Shown piece by piece: positions 1-6,664 of a stretch of 12,819 nucleotides of DNA. A program made the position numbers and the translations under genes. Every line of letters begins with the position of its first letter. Position 1 is the first letter of the stretch. Under the pieces are notes generated by a model. It saw nothing but the letters and a program-made list of their open reading frames with translations, was not told the DNA's origin and did no database searches. Origin of the DNA: Firmicutes bacterium UBA5449 (GTDB lineage: Bacteria > Bacillota > SHA-98 > UBA4971). The stretch covers positions 1 through 12,819 of the forward strand of contig DIQZ01000079.1 in the NCBI GenBank assembly GCA_002424305.1, given 5' to 3'.

Positions 1-200
1 GATCCGTGATCGAGAATAGTACACGCTTCTCAGAACATCTCTCAGGGTGTAAGGTTTTCGATCACAGATTCCAAAAACGTGATCGAAAAACGTACACACT
101 TTCTAAAACCGTGCTCGCTTTTGGATCACGCACCCTTACGAACCACCTGTCGTACGCACTTTTTCGCGCCGGGTGGTCGAAATTCGAACACTCTTACGAA

Positions 201-239
201 AAGTGTGCTCGAAAATAGCACACCAAAACCGGTTTGGTG
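201..239. repeat. 39-bp direct repeat, copy 1 (second copy 411-449)
   Basis: Positions 201-239 and 411-449 match at 37 of 39 bases and are exactly 210 bp apart. Each copy contains one full dyad site of the array followed by the perfect palindrome AAACCGGTTT (226-235 and 436-445), and ends on the GTG of the next dyad site. This suggests that the array grew by duplication of a larger composite unit. Confidence 0.8.
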
Positions 240-410
240 GTCGAGAATCGAGCACCCCTAAGTTGAAACTTAAAAACGTGGTCGAAAATAGCACACGGAT
301 TTCAAAAACGTGATCGAGAATAGAACACCCCTTCGGCCACTTGGTAAAAACTGTTATGTATGGCCCCGGTAGGGTGGTCGAATTTGAAGCACCCTCAGAC
401 AAAATCATGA

Positions 411-449
411 AAGTGTGCTCGAAAATAGTACACCGAAACCGGTTTGGTG
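411..449. repeat. 39-bp direct repeat, copy 2
   Basis: Second copy of the 201-239 unit, differing at two positions (429 and 435). It includes the dyad site at 415-433 and the AAACCGGTTT palindrome at 436-445. The sequence to its right has diverged more from the first copy than the unit itself. Confidence 0.8.
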
Positions 450-511
450 AGCGAATTTGCAGCACACCCAAGCCCAAACCTGACAAGGAGAGTAATTCTA
501 CGAAAAGATAG

Positions 512-571
512 GCGAAAGAAATGGCGAAGAGAATGGCCAAAAGAATAGCCAGAAGAATAGCCAGAAGAATC
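512..571. repeat. Five tandem 12-bp repeats
   Basis: Consecutive 12-bp units start at 512, 524, 536, 548 and 560 and follow the pattern GCCAGAAGAATA with drift. A more degraded unit (500-511) precedes them. Because 12 is a multiple of three, one plus-strand frame reads as a basic repeat (RMAK/RIAR). There is no well-placed ribosome binding site for that frame, so it is treated as a DNA repeat and not as a gene. Confidence 0.8.
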
Positions 572-650
572 AGCCCACGAGAAGAAGTAGAGCTGAAACT
601 GAGAATTCAACCACCCGGGGTTAGATTCCTACCAATCATTTACAGGGCAC

Positions 651-698
651 CAATAGAAGAGCAGACCAATAGAAAAGCAGACCAACAGAAAAGCAGGG
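651..698. repeat. Three tandem 16-bp repeats
   Basis: Three adjacent 16-bp units (651-666, 667-682, 683-698) follow the pattern CAATAGAAAAGCAGAC with one to three changes each. The third unit merges into the left arm of the hairpin at 690-735. They are likely slippage products in a stretch without genes. Confidence 0.8.
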
Positions 699-735
699 GG
701 AACATGATCCACCGGAAACATTCGCCCCCTGCTTT
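690..735. terminator. Strong hairpin, candidate bidirectional terminator
   Basis: The arms AAAGCAGGGGG (690-700) and CCCCCTGCTTT (725-735) are perfectly complementary over 11 bp, with a 24-base loop. The stem ends in A/T pairs, so both strands leave it with a short, interrupted T-rich tail (TTTCTTATT on plus, TTTTCTG on minus). It lies about 157 bp past the stop of the minus-strand aldehyde dehydrogenase and could end that transcript. The loop is long for a classic intrinsic terminator. Confidence 0.5.
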
Positions 736-810
736 CTTATTGCTACCACTCATCCACTCCTCACTCACTGCCTACATGAATTATACAGAGTCAGAGGAGC
801 TGGACTGCAC

Positions 811-930
811 ATGCACGGCCTGGCAAAACTCTCGCCCCAAAGAATCCTCGAGGAACTCCAATGGGCCTATCGAAAAGGCCGGCCAGAAAGCTTAGTACAT
901 TCCCATCTTAGATTCAGACACATGAATTAG
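811..930 (+). CDS. Possible 39-aa small ORF, doubtful
   Basis: An ATG at 811 opens a 39-codon frame ending at TAG 928-930. AGAGGAG (793-799) lies 11 bases upstream, which is long spacing. The peptide begins MHGLAKLSPQRILEELQWAY and could form an amphipathic helix. Its last 12 or so codons run antisense through the end of the aldehyde dehydrogenase gene. I do not recognise it. It could be a chance frame or a gene remnant. Confidence 0.15.
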   Translation: MHGLAKLSPQRILEELQWAYRKGRPESLVHSHLRFRHMN

Positions 931-2367
931 GATGCTTTTCTTCTGAGTGTAATGGTCCAGCATCGTCTTGTGTGCCTCACGCCCGATTCCAGACTTCTTA
1001 TACCCACCGAATGGCGCATGTACAGGATTTCCATTGAAACCGTTTATCCACATGCGTCCGGTCTCAATGCCCCTGGCAACCTTGAGAGCTCTGTTGATGT
1101 CCCGGGTCCACACTGCACCGCTAAGGCCGTACTCACTGTCATTGGCCATCTTTATTACCTCGTCCTCATTCTTGAACTTAATGAAGCAAGCAACAGGGCC
1201 GAAGATCTCTTCCTGTGCCACTCTCATATCGTTGGTAACATCAGATAGAATCGTTGGCCTCATGAAGGCGCCCTTACCCAGCGCTCCATCGGTAATGCGA
1301 GTGCCGCCACATGCAACCTTAGCACCTTCGTCCTTTCCGATTTCAACATACTTCAGGATCTTCTGAAGCTGGCCCTCATGGATCTGACAGCTCATTACAG
1401 TCTCTTTCTCCCAAGGCAGGCCCACCTTAATCTTATTGAACTTCTCAACGCACTCGGCAAGGAACTTGTCATAGATGTCTTCATGCACGAATACTCTTGA
1501 ACCCGAGGTACACACCTGTCCCTGGTTGCGTAGGATTCCCATCTGAACGCCCTCAATAGCTTTGTCCCATGGAGCGTCCGGGAAAAAGATGTTAGCAGAC
1601 TTACCTCCTAGCTCCAACGTAGCTGGAATAAGCTTATCCGCGGCCGCTCTGGCAACGTTGTATCCAACACCGGTTGAACCTGTAAAAGCCAACTTACGGA
1701 AGCCTTGATGCTCCAGCATGTATTTGCCTGCCACCGAGCCTCGCCCCGTAAGCACGTTGACAACTCCTTTCGGAAGAACATCCTGCATGATCTTGGCGAA
1801 TTCAAGAACGCTAAGAGGCGCAGCAGATGAAGGCTTGATAACTATGGTGTCTCCTGCAGCCAAAGCAGGCGCAATCTTCCATGTGGACATGGAGAACGGG
1901 AAATTCCACGGAACGATCTGTCCCACAACCCCAATTGGCTCTCGTAGTACAATACTAAGCGTTTCATCGTCGAGCATAACCGCGCTACTCTCGTCAGTTC
2001 TTGAGACTGCCGCAAAGTAGCGGAAGTGATCTGCGCCTGATGCAATGCTCGGTATACTCTCTCTGATTGGCTTTCCGCTGTCTATAGTTTCAATCATGGC
2101 TAGTTTCTCAGTGCTTGCATCGATGCGATCTGCAATCTCAAGAAGAATCCGTGAACGCTCTTTTGGACTGATTGCTTTCCATGAATCAAAGGCTTTCCAA
2201 GCAGCCTTGACAGCAAGGTCTATGTCCTCTCGTCCTGCTTCCACGCAGGTCGATAGGTACTCTCCATTGGCAGGGCAGTAAGTGTCGAATGTCTTCTCTT
2301 CCTTGCCATCAACCATTTTCCCGTCGATTAACAGCTTGTAATTACTATCCATCGGCTTTTCCATCAT
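892..2367 (-). CDS. NAD(P)-dependent aldehyde dehydrogenase (AldB/ExaC/AcoD-like)
   Basis: This 491-aa enzyme is full length for the ALDH superfamily and oxidises an aldehyde to its acid in the cytoplasm. Visible motifs in order are VPWN with the catalytic Asn (N155), the cofactor lysine in IVIKPS (K178), the Rossmann turn FTGSTGVG (228-235), general-base Glu in LELGGK (E252), nucleophile Cys in GQVC (C286), EEIFGP (386-391) and FGGYKKSG (453-460). The HFRYFA and GKPIRE segments resemble acetaldehyde dehydrogenases of the AldB/ExaC/AcoD group, so a short-chain aldehyde is the likely substrate, though betaine-aldehyde-type activity cannot be excluded. The start at 2367 was chosen because AAGGAG (2377-2382) lies 9 bases upstream; a second ATG follows at 2364. 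The gene is divergent from a sigma-54 activator and preceded by a -24/-12 promoter, so inducible sigma-54 control is inferred. Substrate confidence is moderate; family confidence is high. Confidence 0.95.
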   Translation of the reverse strand: MMEKPMDSNYKLLIDGKMVDGKEEKTFDTYCPANGEYLSTCVEAGREDIDLAVKAAWKAFDSWKAISPKERSRILLEIADRIDASTEKLAMIETIDSGKPIRESIPSIASGADHFRYFAAVSRTDESSAVMLDDETLSIVLREPIGVVGQIVPWNFPFSMSTWKIAPALAAGDTIVIKPSSAAPLSVLEFAKIMQDVLPKGVVNVLTGRGSVAGKYMLEHQGFRKLAFTGSTGVGYNVARAAADKLIPATLELGGKSANIFFPDAPWDKAIEGVQMGILRNQGQVCTSGSRVFVHEDIYDKFLAECVEKFNKIKVGLPWEKETVMSCQIHEGQLQKILKYVEIGKDEGAKVACGGTRITDGALGKGAFMRPTILSDVTNDMRVAQEEIFGPVACFIKFKNEDEVIKMANDSEYGLSGAVWTRDINRALKVARGIETGRMWINGFNGNPVHAPFGGYKKSGIGREAHKTMLDHYTQKKSILIHVSESKMGMY

Positions 2368-2473
2368 GTGAACCTACTCCTTCTTTTTGACCTCACAGCG
2401 CAAGCCGGGCGGTATGAACCAAGCGTACAACTGACGTGACTCGGCATCATGCGCGTACCATTTGATAATCAAC

Positions 2474-2488
2474 GCAACTTCCATGCCA
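2474..2488 (-). promoter_or_regulatory. Sigma-54 (-24/-12) promoter of the aldehyde dehydrogenase
   Basis: On the minus strand this reads TGGCATGGAAGTTGC, matching the RpoN consensus TGGCAC-N5-TTGC with one change and the exact 10-base spacing between the GG and GC dinucleotides. It points at the dehydrogenase. Transcription would start near 2462, giving a leader of about 95 bases. The adjacent divergent gene encodes a sigma-54 activator, which supports the call. Confidence 0.8.
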
Positions 2489-2528
2489 ATGCACCATGGC
2501 AGTTCAAAGGGGTGTTGTGTTTGCCGAC

Positions 2529-2581
2529 TGTGTCAATCCTGTCACTTATTTGCTCAAAATACGTGACAAACCGATGACACA
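2529..2581. promoter_or_regulatory. Nested inverted repeat, candidate enhancer (UAS) for the activator
   Basis: The outer arms TGTGTCA (2529-2535) and TGACACA (2575-2581) enclose the inner arms TGTCAC (2540-2545) and GTGACA (2563-2568), both pairs perfect. Relative to the predicted sigma-54 start near 2462, the element covers about -67 to -119, in the usual range for enhancer sites. GTGACA (2563-2568) could also act as a -35 for the activator gene, with a poor -10 about 17 bp on, so autorepression is possible. The binding protein is inferred. Confidence 0.6.
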
Positions 2582-2735
2582 TATGTAACAATAGGAATAA
2601 GGGTCATAATGTGCATTTTATTGCCCCCCTAGCATCCTCGATATCTCAAGCGAACACAAGCACCTACAGGGAATAGGCAAAAGAGAAATCACACAGACAT
2701 CTCAGAAATCAAATAAGCAAGAAGAGGGATATGCA

Positions 2736-4757
2736 ATGAGTGCCGAATATGCAGATTACATTGTAGCTGAAACATGGCACAATCTGGCTAATACAGGTGT
2801 TATAAAAATAGAAGCGCTCAGACCGGTAGTGGCTGCATCCTGGATGAGGTCACAACAAGCAGGCGTCAATCCCAGGGATTCAATGGGCAAGATGGTTCTC
2901 ACCGTAGATCAGCTTGAAGTGGTTATTAAAGAGCGATCCGAGCTGATTGAAGTCGCTCGCCCTTTCATGTCGAGTCTCTATGAATTTGTTGCAGGTTCAG
3001 ATTTCATCGTGACCATTTCCGATGAATACGGGCGCATCCTGGAAGTCACAGGAGACGAAAGCGCCCTTCGCCGAGGAGCTGAGGTTAATGTTTTGCCCGG
3101 CTCAAGCCGGGCGGAAAACGACGTTGGCACAAACGGAATCGGAACAGCCCTAGCCACTGAAACCCCCGTCCAGATTTCCGGAGAAGAGCACTACTGCAAG
3201 CAATTTCACACATGGACATGCTCCGCTGCCCCGATTCGTGACAGTAATGGGAAAATCATAGGTGCACTTCAAATGTCAGGGCCATCGTCTAAGACTCACC
3301 TTCACACCCTGGGAATGGTAGTTGCGGCGATTGAAGCTATAGAAGCTCAGATGAAGATTAACCGCAAGGTCCGAGAGTTGACAGTGCTCAACAACAATCT
3401 TACCAAGATGTTCCAGATAACTTCCGATGGAATAGTGCTGGTAAATACTGAAGGCATTATCCTCAAAACCAACTCCGCAGCAAGCCGCATGCTGGGTTTA
3501 TCCACGACAGAGCCATGCCGAACCCCATTTACACAGATGGTAAGCAAGCCACATTATCTAAAAGAGATGGTCACTTTCGGTAAAGCCTTCGACGATATTG
3601 AAATGATGGTGGAAACAGCCAACAGGCGAGTGCAATGCTTGGTAAGCGGAAAAGCTATCCACGATGAAAGCGACAGCATTAGAGAAGGGATTATATCATT
3701 TAACCCTACAAAGAGAATTAATAAGCTAATCAGCAGGTACAGCGGTTCCTACGCCACGTTCAGGTTCGAGGACATCATTGGACAAGACGACAGACTAAGG
3801 CAAGCCATTGAGCTGGGTAAGCTCGCAGCCGAGAGCGACAGCAATGTGTTAATATGCGGCGAAAGCGGAACGGGCAAGGAGATGTTTGCCCAATCCATCC
3901 ACAACAACAGTAAACGCGCAGACGGCCCATTCGTGCCGATAAACTGCGGCGCCATACCGCGTGAACTGATAGGCAGCGAACTTTTTGGATATGAAGAAGG
4001 CGCATTTACGGGAGCTGCTAAGGGTGGACGGCCGGGTAAATTTGAACTGGCGTCAGGGGGCACCCTCTTTCTGGACGAAATCGGTGACATGCCCATTGAA
4101 CAGCAAATAGCTCTTCTCAGAATTCTGCAGGACAAGATGGTAACACGCATAGGCGGAGACCACATGACCGAAGTAGACGTTAGGATCATCTGCGCCTCAA
4201 ACAAAGATCTTAAGCGTGAAGTCGCAAAGGGCAACTTCAGACAGGATCTTTACTACAGGCTGAACGTAATATACCTCTTTCTGCCGCCACTAAGAGAGCG
4301 TCCCAATGACATACCCCTCCTTTTCAATTTCTTCCTTTCAAAGGCCATTGCTCATCTGGGAGTCAACATATGCGAAATTGACCCTGACGTTGTGGACTGC
4401 CTCACAGCATACAAATGGCCTGGAAACGCACGCGAACTCCAAAACGTAGTGGAACGCATGGTAAACATTGCAACAGATGGGCGTATAGGCATAGAGCATG
4501 TCCCGGATGAAATATTACATCCGGGACAAACTGAGAGAATCCCGACACCGTTTTCGCAAAGACTTCAAGAATCAGAAGCCATATCGTTCCATAAGCACAG
4601 GGCTAGGATACGACAATCTGTTGAGGAGCGGCAACGCGAAGAGCTGCTGTACCTTCTGGAAAAGCATAACGACAACATCACGCAAGTAGCGAATGCTCTA
4701 GACGTCTCAAGAAATACAATCTACAGAAGAATGAGGAAGCTTGATCTAAGCCGATGA
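2736..4757 (+). CDS. Sigma-54-dependent activator, AcoR type (GAF-PAS-AAA+-Fis)
   Basis: This 673-aa enhancer-binding protein would use ATP to remodel RNA polymerase-sigma-54. An N-terminal GAF-like sensor (about 70-205) carries segments typical of the AcoR family (GSSRAENDVGTNGIGTALA at 122-140 and WTCSAAPI at 160-167). A PAS-like domain follows (about 225-330). The AAA+ core has Walker A GESGTGK (375-381), the sigma-54 contact loop GAFTGA (422-427), Walker B GGTLFLDE (441-448) and an arginine-finger region near 508. The C-terminus (about 630-673) is a Fis-type helix-turn-helix. AGAGGG (2723-2728) precedes the chosen ATG; the ATG at 2731 meets a stop at once. The divergent aldehyde dehydrogenase with its -24/-12 promoter is the obvious target. 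AcoR homologues respond to acetoin, acetaldehyde or alcohols; the effector here is unknown. No acoABC-type genes are seen nearby. Confidence 0.95.
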   Translation: MSAEYADYIVAETWHNLANTGVIKIEALRPVVAASWMRSQQAGVNPRDSMGKMVLTVDQLEVVIKERSELIEVARPFMSSLYEFVAGSDFIVTISDEYGRILEVTGDESALRRGAEVNVLPGSSRAENDVGTNGIGTALATETPVQISGEEHYCKQFHTWTCSAAPIRDSNGKIIGALQMSGPSSKTHLHTLGMVVAAIEAIEAQMKINRKVRELTVLNNNLTKMFQITSDGIVLVNTEGIILKTNSAASRMLGLSTTEPCRTPFTQMVSKPHYLKEMVTFGKAFDDIEMMVETANRRVQCLVSGKAIHDESDSIREGIISFNPTKRINKLISRYSGSYATFRFEDIIGQDDRLRQAIELGKLAAESDSNVLICGESGTGKEMFAQSIHNNSKRADGPFVPINCGAIPRELIGSELFGYEEGAFTGAAKGGRPGKFELASGGTLFLDEIGDMPIEQQIALLRILQDKMVTRIGGDHMTEVDVRIICASNKDLKREVAKGNFRQDLYYRLNVIYLFLPPLRERPNDIPLLFNFFLSKAIAHLGVNICEIDPDVVDCLTAYKWPGNARELQNVVERMVNIATDGRIGIEHVPDEILHPGQTERIPTPFSQRLQESEAISFHKHRARIRQSVEERQREELLYLLEKHNDNITQVANALDVSRNTIYRRMRKLDLSR

Positions 4758-4763
4758 CAACAG

Positions 4764-6302
4764 TCACGCGCGCCCAAGCAGTCGCCTGCTGATCAAATCC
4801 CCGAGGGTTTTGATCGCCTGGATGATCCCTTGCTCTGAAAAACCGGAATATGAAATGAGCAGGTTCCTCTTCCCTCCCCCGGAAACGAAAAATGCAGAAC
4901 CGGGGACAAAAGATGCCCCTAAAGCATGGGCTTCCCGGCGAAGTTCCTCAGAGTCCACACATTCAGGAAGAGTGACCCAAATTGACATCCGTCCTTCACT
5001 CACTCGGAACTTGCTGTCTGAAGGAAGATACTTTTTCAAAGCTTGACTAATGAGCTCTCTCTTTCGACTGTATGTTTTCCTTATTCGCGCAAGGTGGCTG
5101 GAGAAGTAGCCTTGCCTGCAAAACTCGTAGCACGCTGCTTGAAGCACAGGGCTTGAAAACGGATCAATGGCACGCTTTGAGAAAGTAAGCGCCTGGATAA
5201 TCGACCTTGACGCCACTATCCATCCAATTCTGAGGCCCGGAAAGAGGATATCGCTCAAGCTTCCCATATAGACTACACATCCCCAGCGATCCTCGGCTTT
5301 TAAAGGCGGGACAAGTCGACCTGAATAGCTCAATTCATCAGTAAATCCATTCTCGATAATTGTGATTCCGTTATCTTTGGCCAATGTGAGAAGACTCTTT
5401 CTGGTTTGCGTGTCCATAGTGACACCGGTGGGGTTTTGGCAAAAAGGCATGACACACACAAATTTAGGACGCAATCCGCAAATCATTCCTTGGATTTGGC
5501 CTACATCTATTCCATAGGAGGTCATGTCTATTCCTCTTACGTTTGCTCCTCCATGTAGCAAACACATTAGGATACCTGGGTAGCCCGGGTTCTCCATAAG
5601 GACTGTATCCCCAGGGTCAAGAAATGTCGAACATAGAAGCGTCAACCCTTGCTGGAATCCACCGGTTAATAGGACTTCCTCAGCGGAAGTAGCTACGCCT
5701 CTGTCAGTCATATAAGTTGCCAGCCATTGCCGGAGGGGTTTATAACCTTCTGTTTCGCCGTACCCCAAAAGCCTGTGAGGATAGTTTGTCAGAACATAAT
5801 TCAGACATGAACGAAGCCTCTCTGCTGACAGGCGATCAAATGCCAATGTAACACCGGATAAAGCCATGGTGTCTTGATCATGAGTACACGGTCCGAATCC
5901 TTCGGCGATATCAGGAAGCATCGAGGCCCAATCCGATAGACCTTTTTCCCAACAGTAATCTAAGCCTCCGGTAAGTAAATGAAGGCCTTTGTCCGTCAAA
6001 GGCAAAGATGACGTCTCTGCAGGGGATGAAATCTCAGCCGAATTGGAAGCAGCCTTCCGGCAAGAAGACTCGCTGACATATGTCCCTGCCGTACCATATG
6101 CCTCAACGATTCCCTCGGTGCTCAGCAACTCATACGCTTCAAGAACAGAATTCCTACTAACCCCGAGGATTCGTGCGAGACTCCTTGATGAGGGTAGTTT
6201 AGTCCCAGGCGGCAATGACCCACTGCGGATCAGTTCCTCCAGACCGTTTTTTACCTGTAGATAGATGGGCACAGGTCCGCGCTCTACAGAAAACAAACTC
6301 AT
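4764..6302 (-). CDS. MocR-type regulator (GntR HTH + aminotransferase-like domain) with a degenerate PLP site
   Basis: This 512-aa protein has a GntR winged helix (about 8-78, with LPSSRSLARILGVSRNSV at 36-53) and a class-I aminotransferase fold (about 110-505). Fold landmarks are kept: GYGETEGYKPLRQWL (180-194), ENPGYPG (237-243), CQNPTG (288-293) and FPGLRIGW (354-361). The residue normally forming the PLP Schiff base in the SxSK motif is Asp (D351 in GSLSD; codon 5250-5252 reads GAT on the minus strand). By eye alignment to GabR-like proteins, the pyridine-binding Asp is N318, the O3'-contacting Tyr is F320, and the carboxylate-binding Arg is Leu near 482. Covalent PLP binding is therefore unlikely. 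AGGTGGTG (6310-6317) lies 7 bases before the ATG. The gene is divergent from the ABC importer operon, its probable target, and ends 6 bp from the convergent activator gene. Confidence 0.9.
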   Translation of the reverse strand: MSLFSVERGPVPIYLQVKNGLEELIRSGSLPPGTKLPSSRSLARILGVSRNSVLEAYELLSTEGIVEAYGTAGTYVSESSCRKAASNSAEISSPAETSSLPLTDKGLHLLTGGLDYCWEKGLSDWASMLPDIAEGFGPCTHDQDTMALSGVTLAFDRLSAERLRSCLNYVLTNYPHRLLGYGETEGYKPLRQWLATYMTDRGVATSAEEVLLTGGFQQGLTLLCSTFLDPGDTVLMENPGYPGILMCLLHGGANVRGIDMTSYGIDVGQIQGMICGLRPKFVCVMPFCQNPTGVTMDTQTRKSLLTLAKDNGITIIENGFTDELSYSGRLVPPLKAEDRWGCVVYMGSLSDILFPGLRIGWIVASRSIIQALTFSKRAIDPFSSPVLQAACYEFCRQGYFSSHLARIRKTYSRKRELISQALKKYLPSDSKFRVSEGRMSIWVTLPECVDSEELRREAHALGASFVPGSAFFVSGGGKRNLLISYSGFSEQGIIQAIKTLGDLISRRLLGRA

Positions 6303-6347
6303 AGAATAACACCACCTGAACCCTTAGGAGCATTGTCAATTCTCTCT

Positions 6348-6353
6348 ATTATA
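6348..6353 (-). promoter_or_regulatory. Candidate -10 box of the MocR gene
   Basis: The minus strand reads a perfect TATAAT here, which would give a start about 38 bases upstream of the ATG at 6302. The surrounding 6340-6385 is very AT-rich. No good -35 is seen at 16-18 bp, so the promoter may be weak or need an activator. Confidence 0.4.
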
Positions 6354-6527
6354 TACAATTCAAATAATAGCTAATTATATATACTACTTTCCGGGAGTCT
6401 ATTCCTCCTCAAAAATAACATCTCAGCAAATATCGCATCTATCAAAGGCCAAAGTCTAAAAATGAGAGATACAGCCTTCAGGACTACCTGGATCCAACGT
6501 TAGGCCAAAAAGGCTTATGGCTGGCTC

Positions 6528-6557
6528 TTGTGAAACCCCGGGAGCTTACTGCATAAT
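6528..6557 (+). promoter_or_regulatory. Candidate sigma-70 promoter of the ABC importer operon
   Basis: TTGTGA (6528-6533, 4 of 6) and CATAAT (6552-6557, 5 of 6) are separated by 18 bp. Transcription would begin near 6564, about 100 bases before the first gene. The direct repeats at 6593-6628 would then lie just downstream of the start, a position suited to repression. No better promoter was found by eye in 6303-6664. Confidence 0.35.
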
Positions 6558-6592
6558 CGTACTTGGAGGAATATCCGATTGCTATGTGACCC

Positions 6593-6628
6593 GCTATGTT
6601 CCAGACACCTGCCATGTTCCGGACATAA
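6593..6628. promoter_or_regulatory. 18-bp direct repeats, candidate MocR operator
   Basis: GCTATGTTCCAGACACCT (6593-6610) and GCCATGTTCCGGACATAA (6611-6628) are adjacent direct repeats sharing ATGTTCC-R-GACA. A partial third copy, GCTATGT, lies at 6581-6587. Each unit is also nearly a dyad (ATGT...ACAT in the second). MocR regulators such as GabR bind direct repeats, and this lies between the MocR gene and the operon it probably controls. Which protein binds here is inferred. Confidence 0.5.
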
Positions 6629-6664
6629 GAGTTCATACCGGATTGAAAGGGGTTATCTCGTCAA

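Larger units (their letters stand above)
6..465. repeat. Array of twelve phased 19-bp dyad motifs (GTG-N13-CAC)
   Basis: Twelve 19-bp sites start at 6, 47, 79, 111, 173, 205, 237, 278, 310, 374, 415 and 447. Every one begins GTG and ends CAC with 13 bases between. The majority pattern is GTGnTCGAnAATnGnnCAC; the sites at 47 and 111 read at least as well on the other strand. Start-to-start steps are 41, 32, 32, 62, 32, 32, 41, 32, 64, 41 and 32, so two places near 141 and 342 look like decayed or skipped sites. The best copy (203-223) is a perfect inverted repeat with arms GTGTGCT and AGCACAC. The first copy lies 6 bp from the window edge, so the array may continue to the left. The function is unknown. 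Regular helical spacing suggests a protein-binding array; transcribed small hairpins are the alternative. It is not a CRISPR array, because the copies are degenerate and the gaps are only 13 or 22 bp. Confidence 0.8.

Noticed and set aside
6..465. CRISPR array
   Set aside because: Repeat copies differ from one another at many positions, spacers would be 13 or 22 bp, and no cas genes are present.
6..540. Open frames on both strands across the repeat array (for example minus 136-540, with repeated CAIFEHTF-like segments)
   Set aside because: The peptide repeats come from the DNA dyads. The 32- and 41-bp steps are not multiples of three, so the frame is not kept between copies, and there is no good ribosome binding site.
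521..895. A 124-codon plus-strand frame starting in the 12-bp repeats
   Set aside because: Its N-terminus is pure tandem repeat, no ribosome binding site is well placed, it runs through the hairpin and the 16-bp repeats, and the sequence resembles no family I know.
952..2281. Several plus-strand frames of 60-132 codons across the aldehyde dehydrogenase
   Set aside because: They are antisense shadows of a gene with all ALDH catalytic motifs; none has a recognisable domain.
6568..6582. Sigma-54 promoter for the importer operon
   Set aside because: GG (6568-6569) and GC (6581-6582) are 11 bases apart, not the required 10, and the flanking bases fit poorly. The TGGC near 6518 fails on spacing and lacks the -12 GC.
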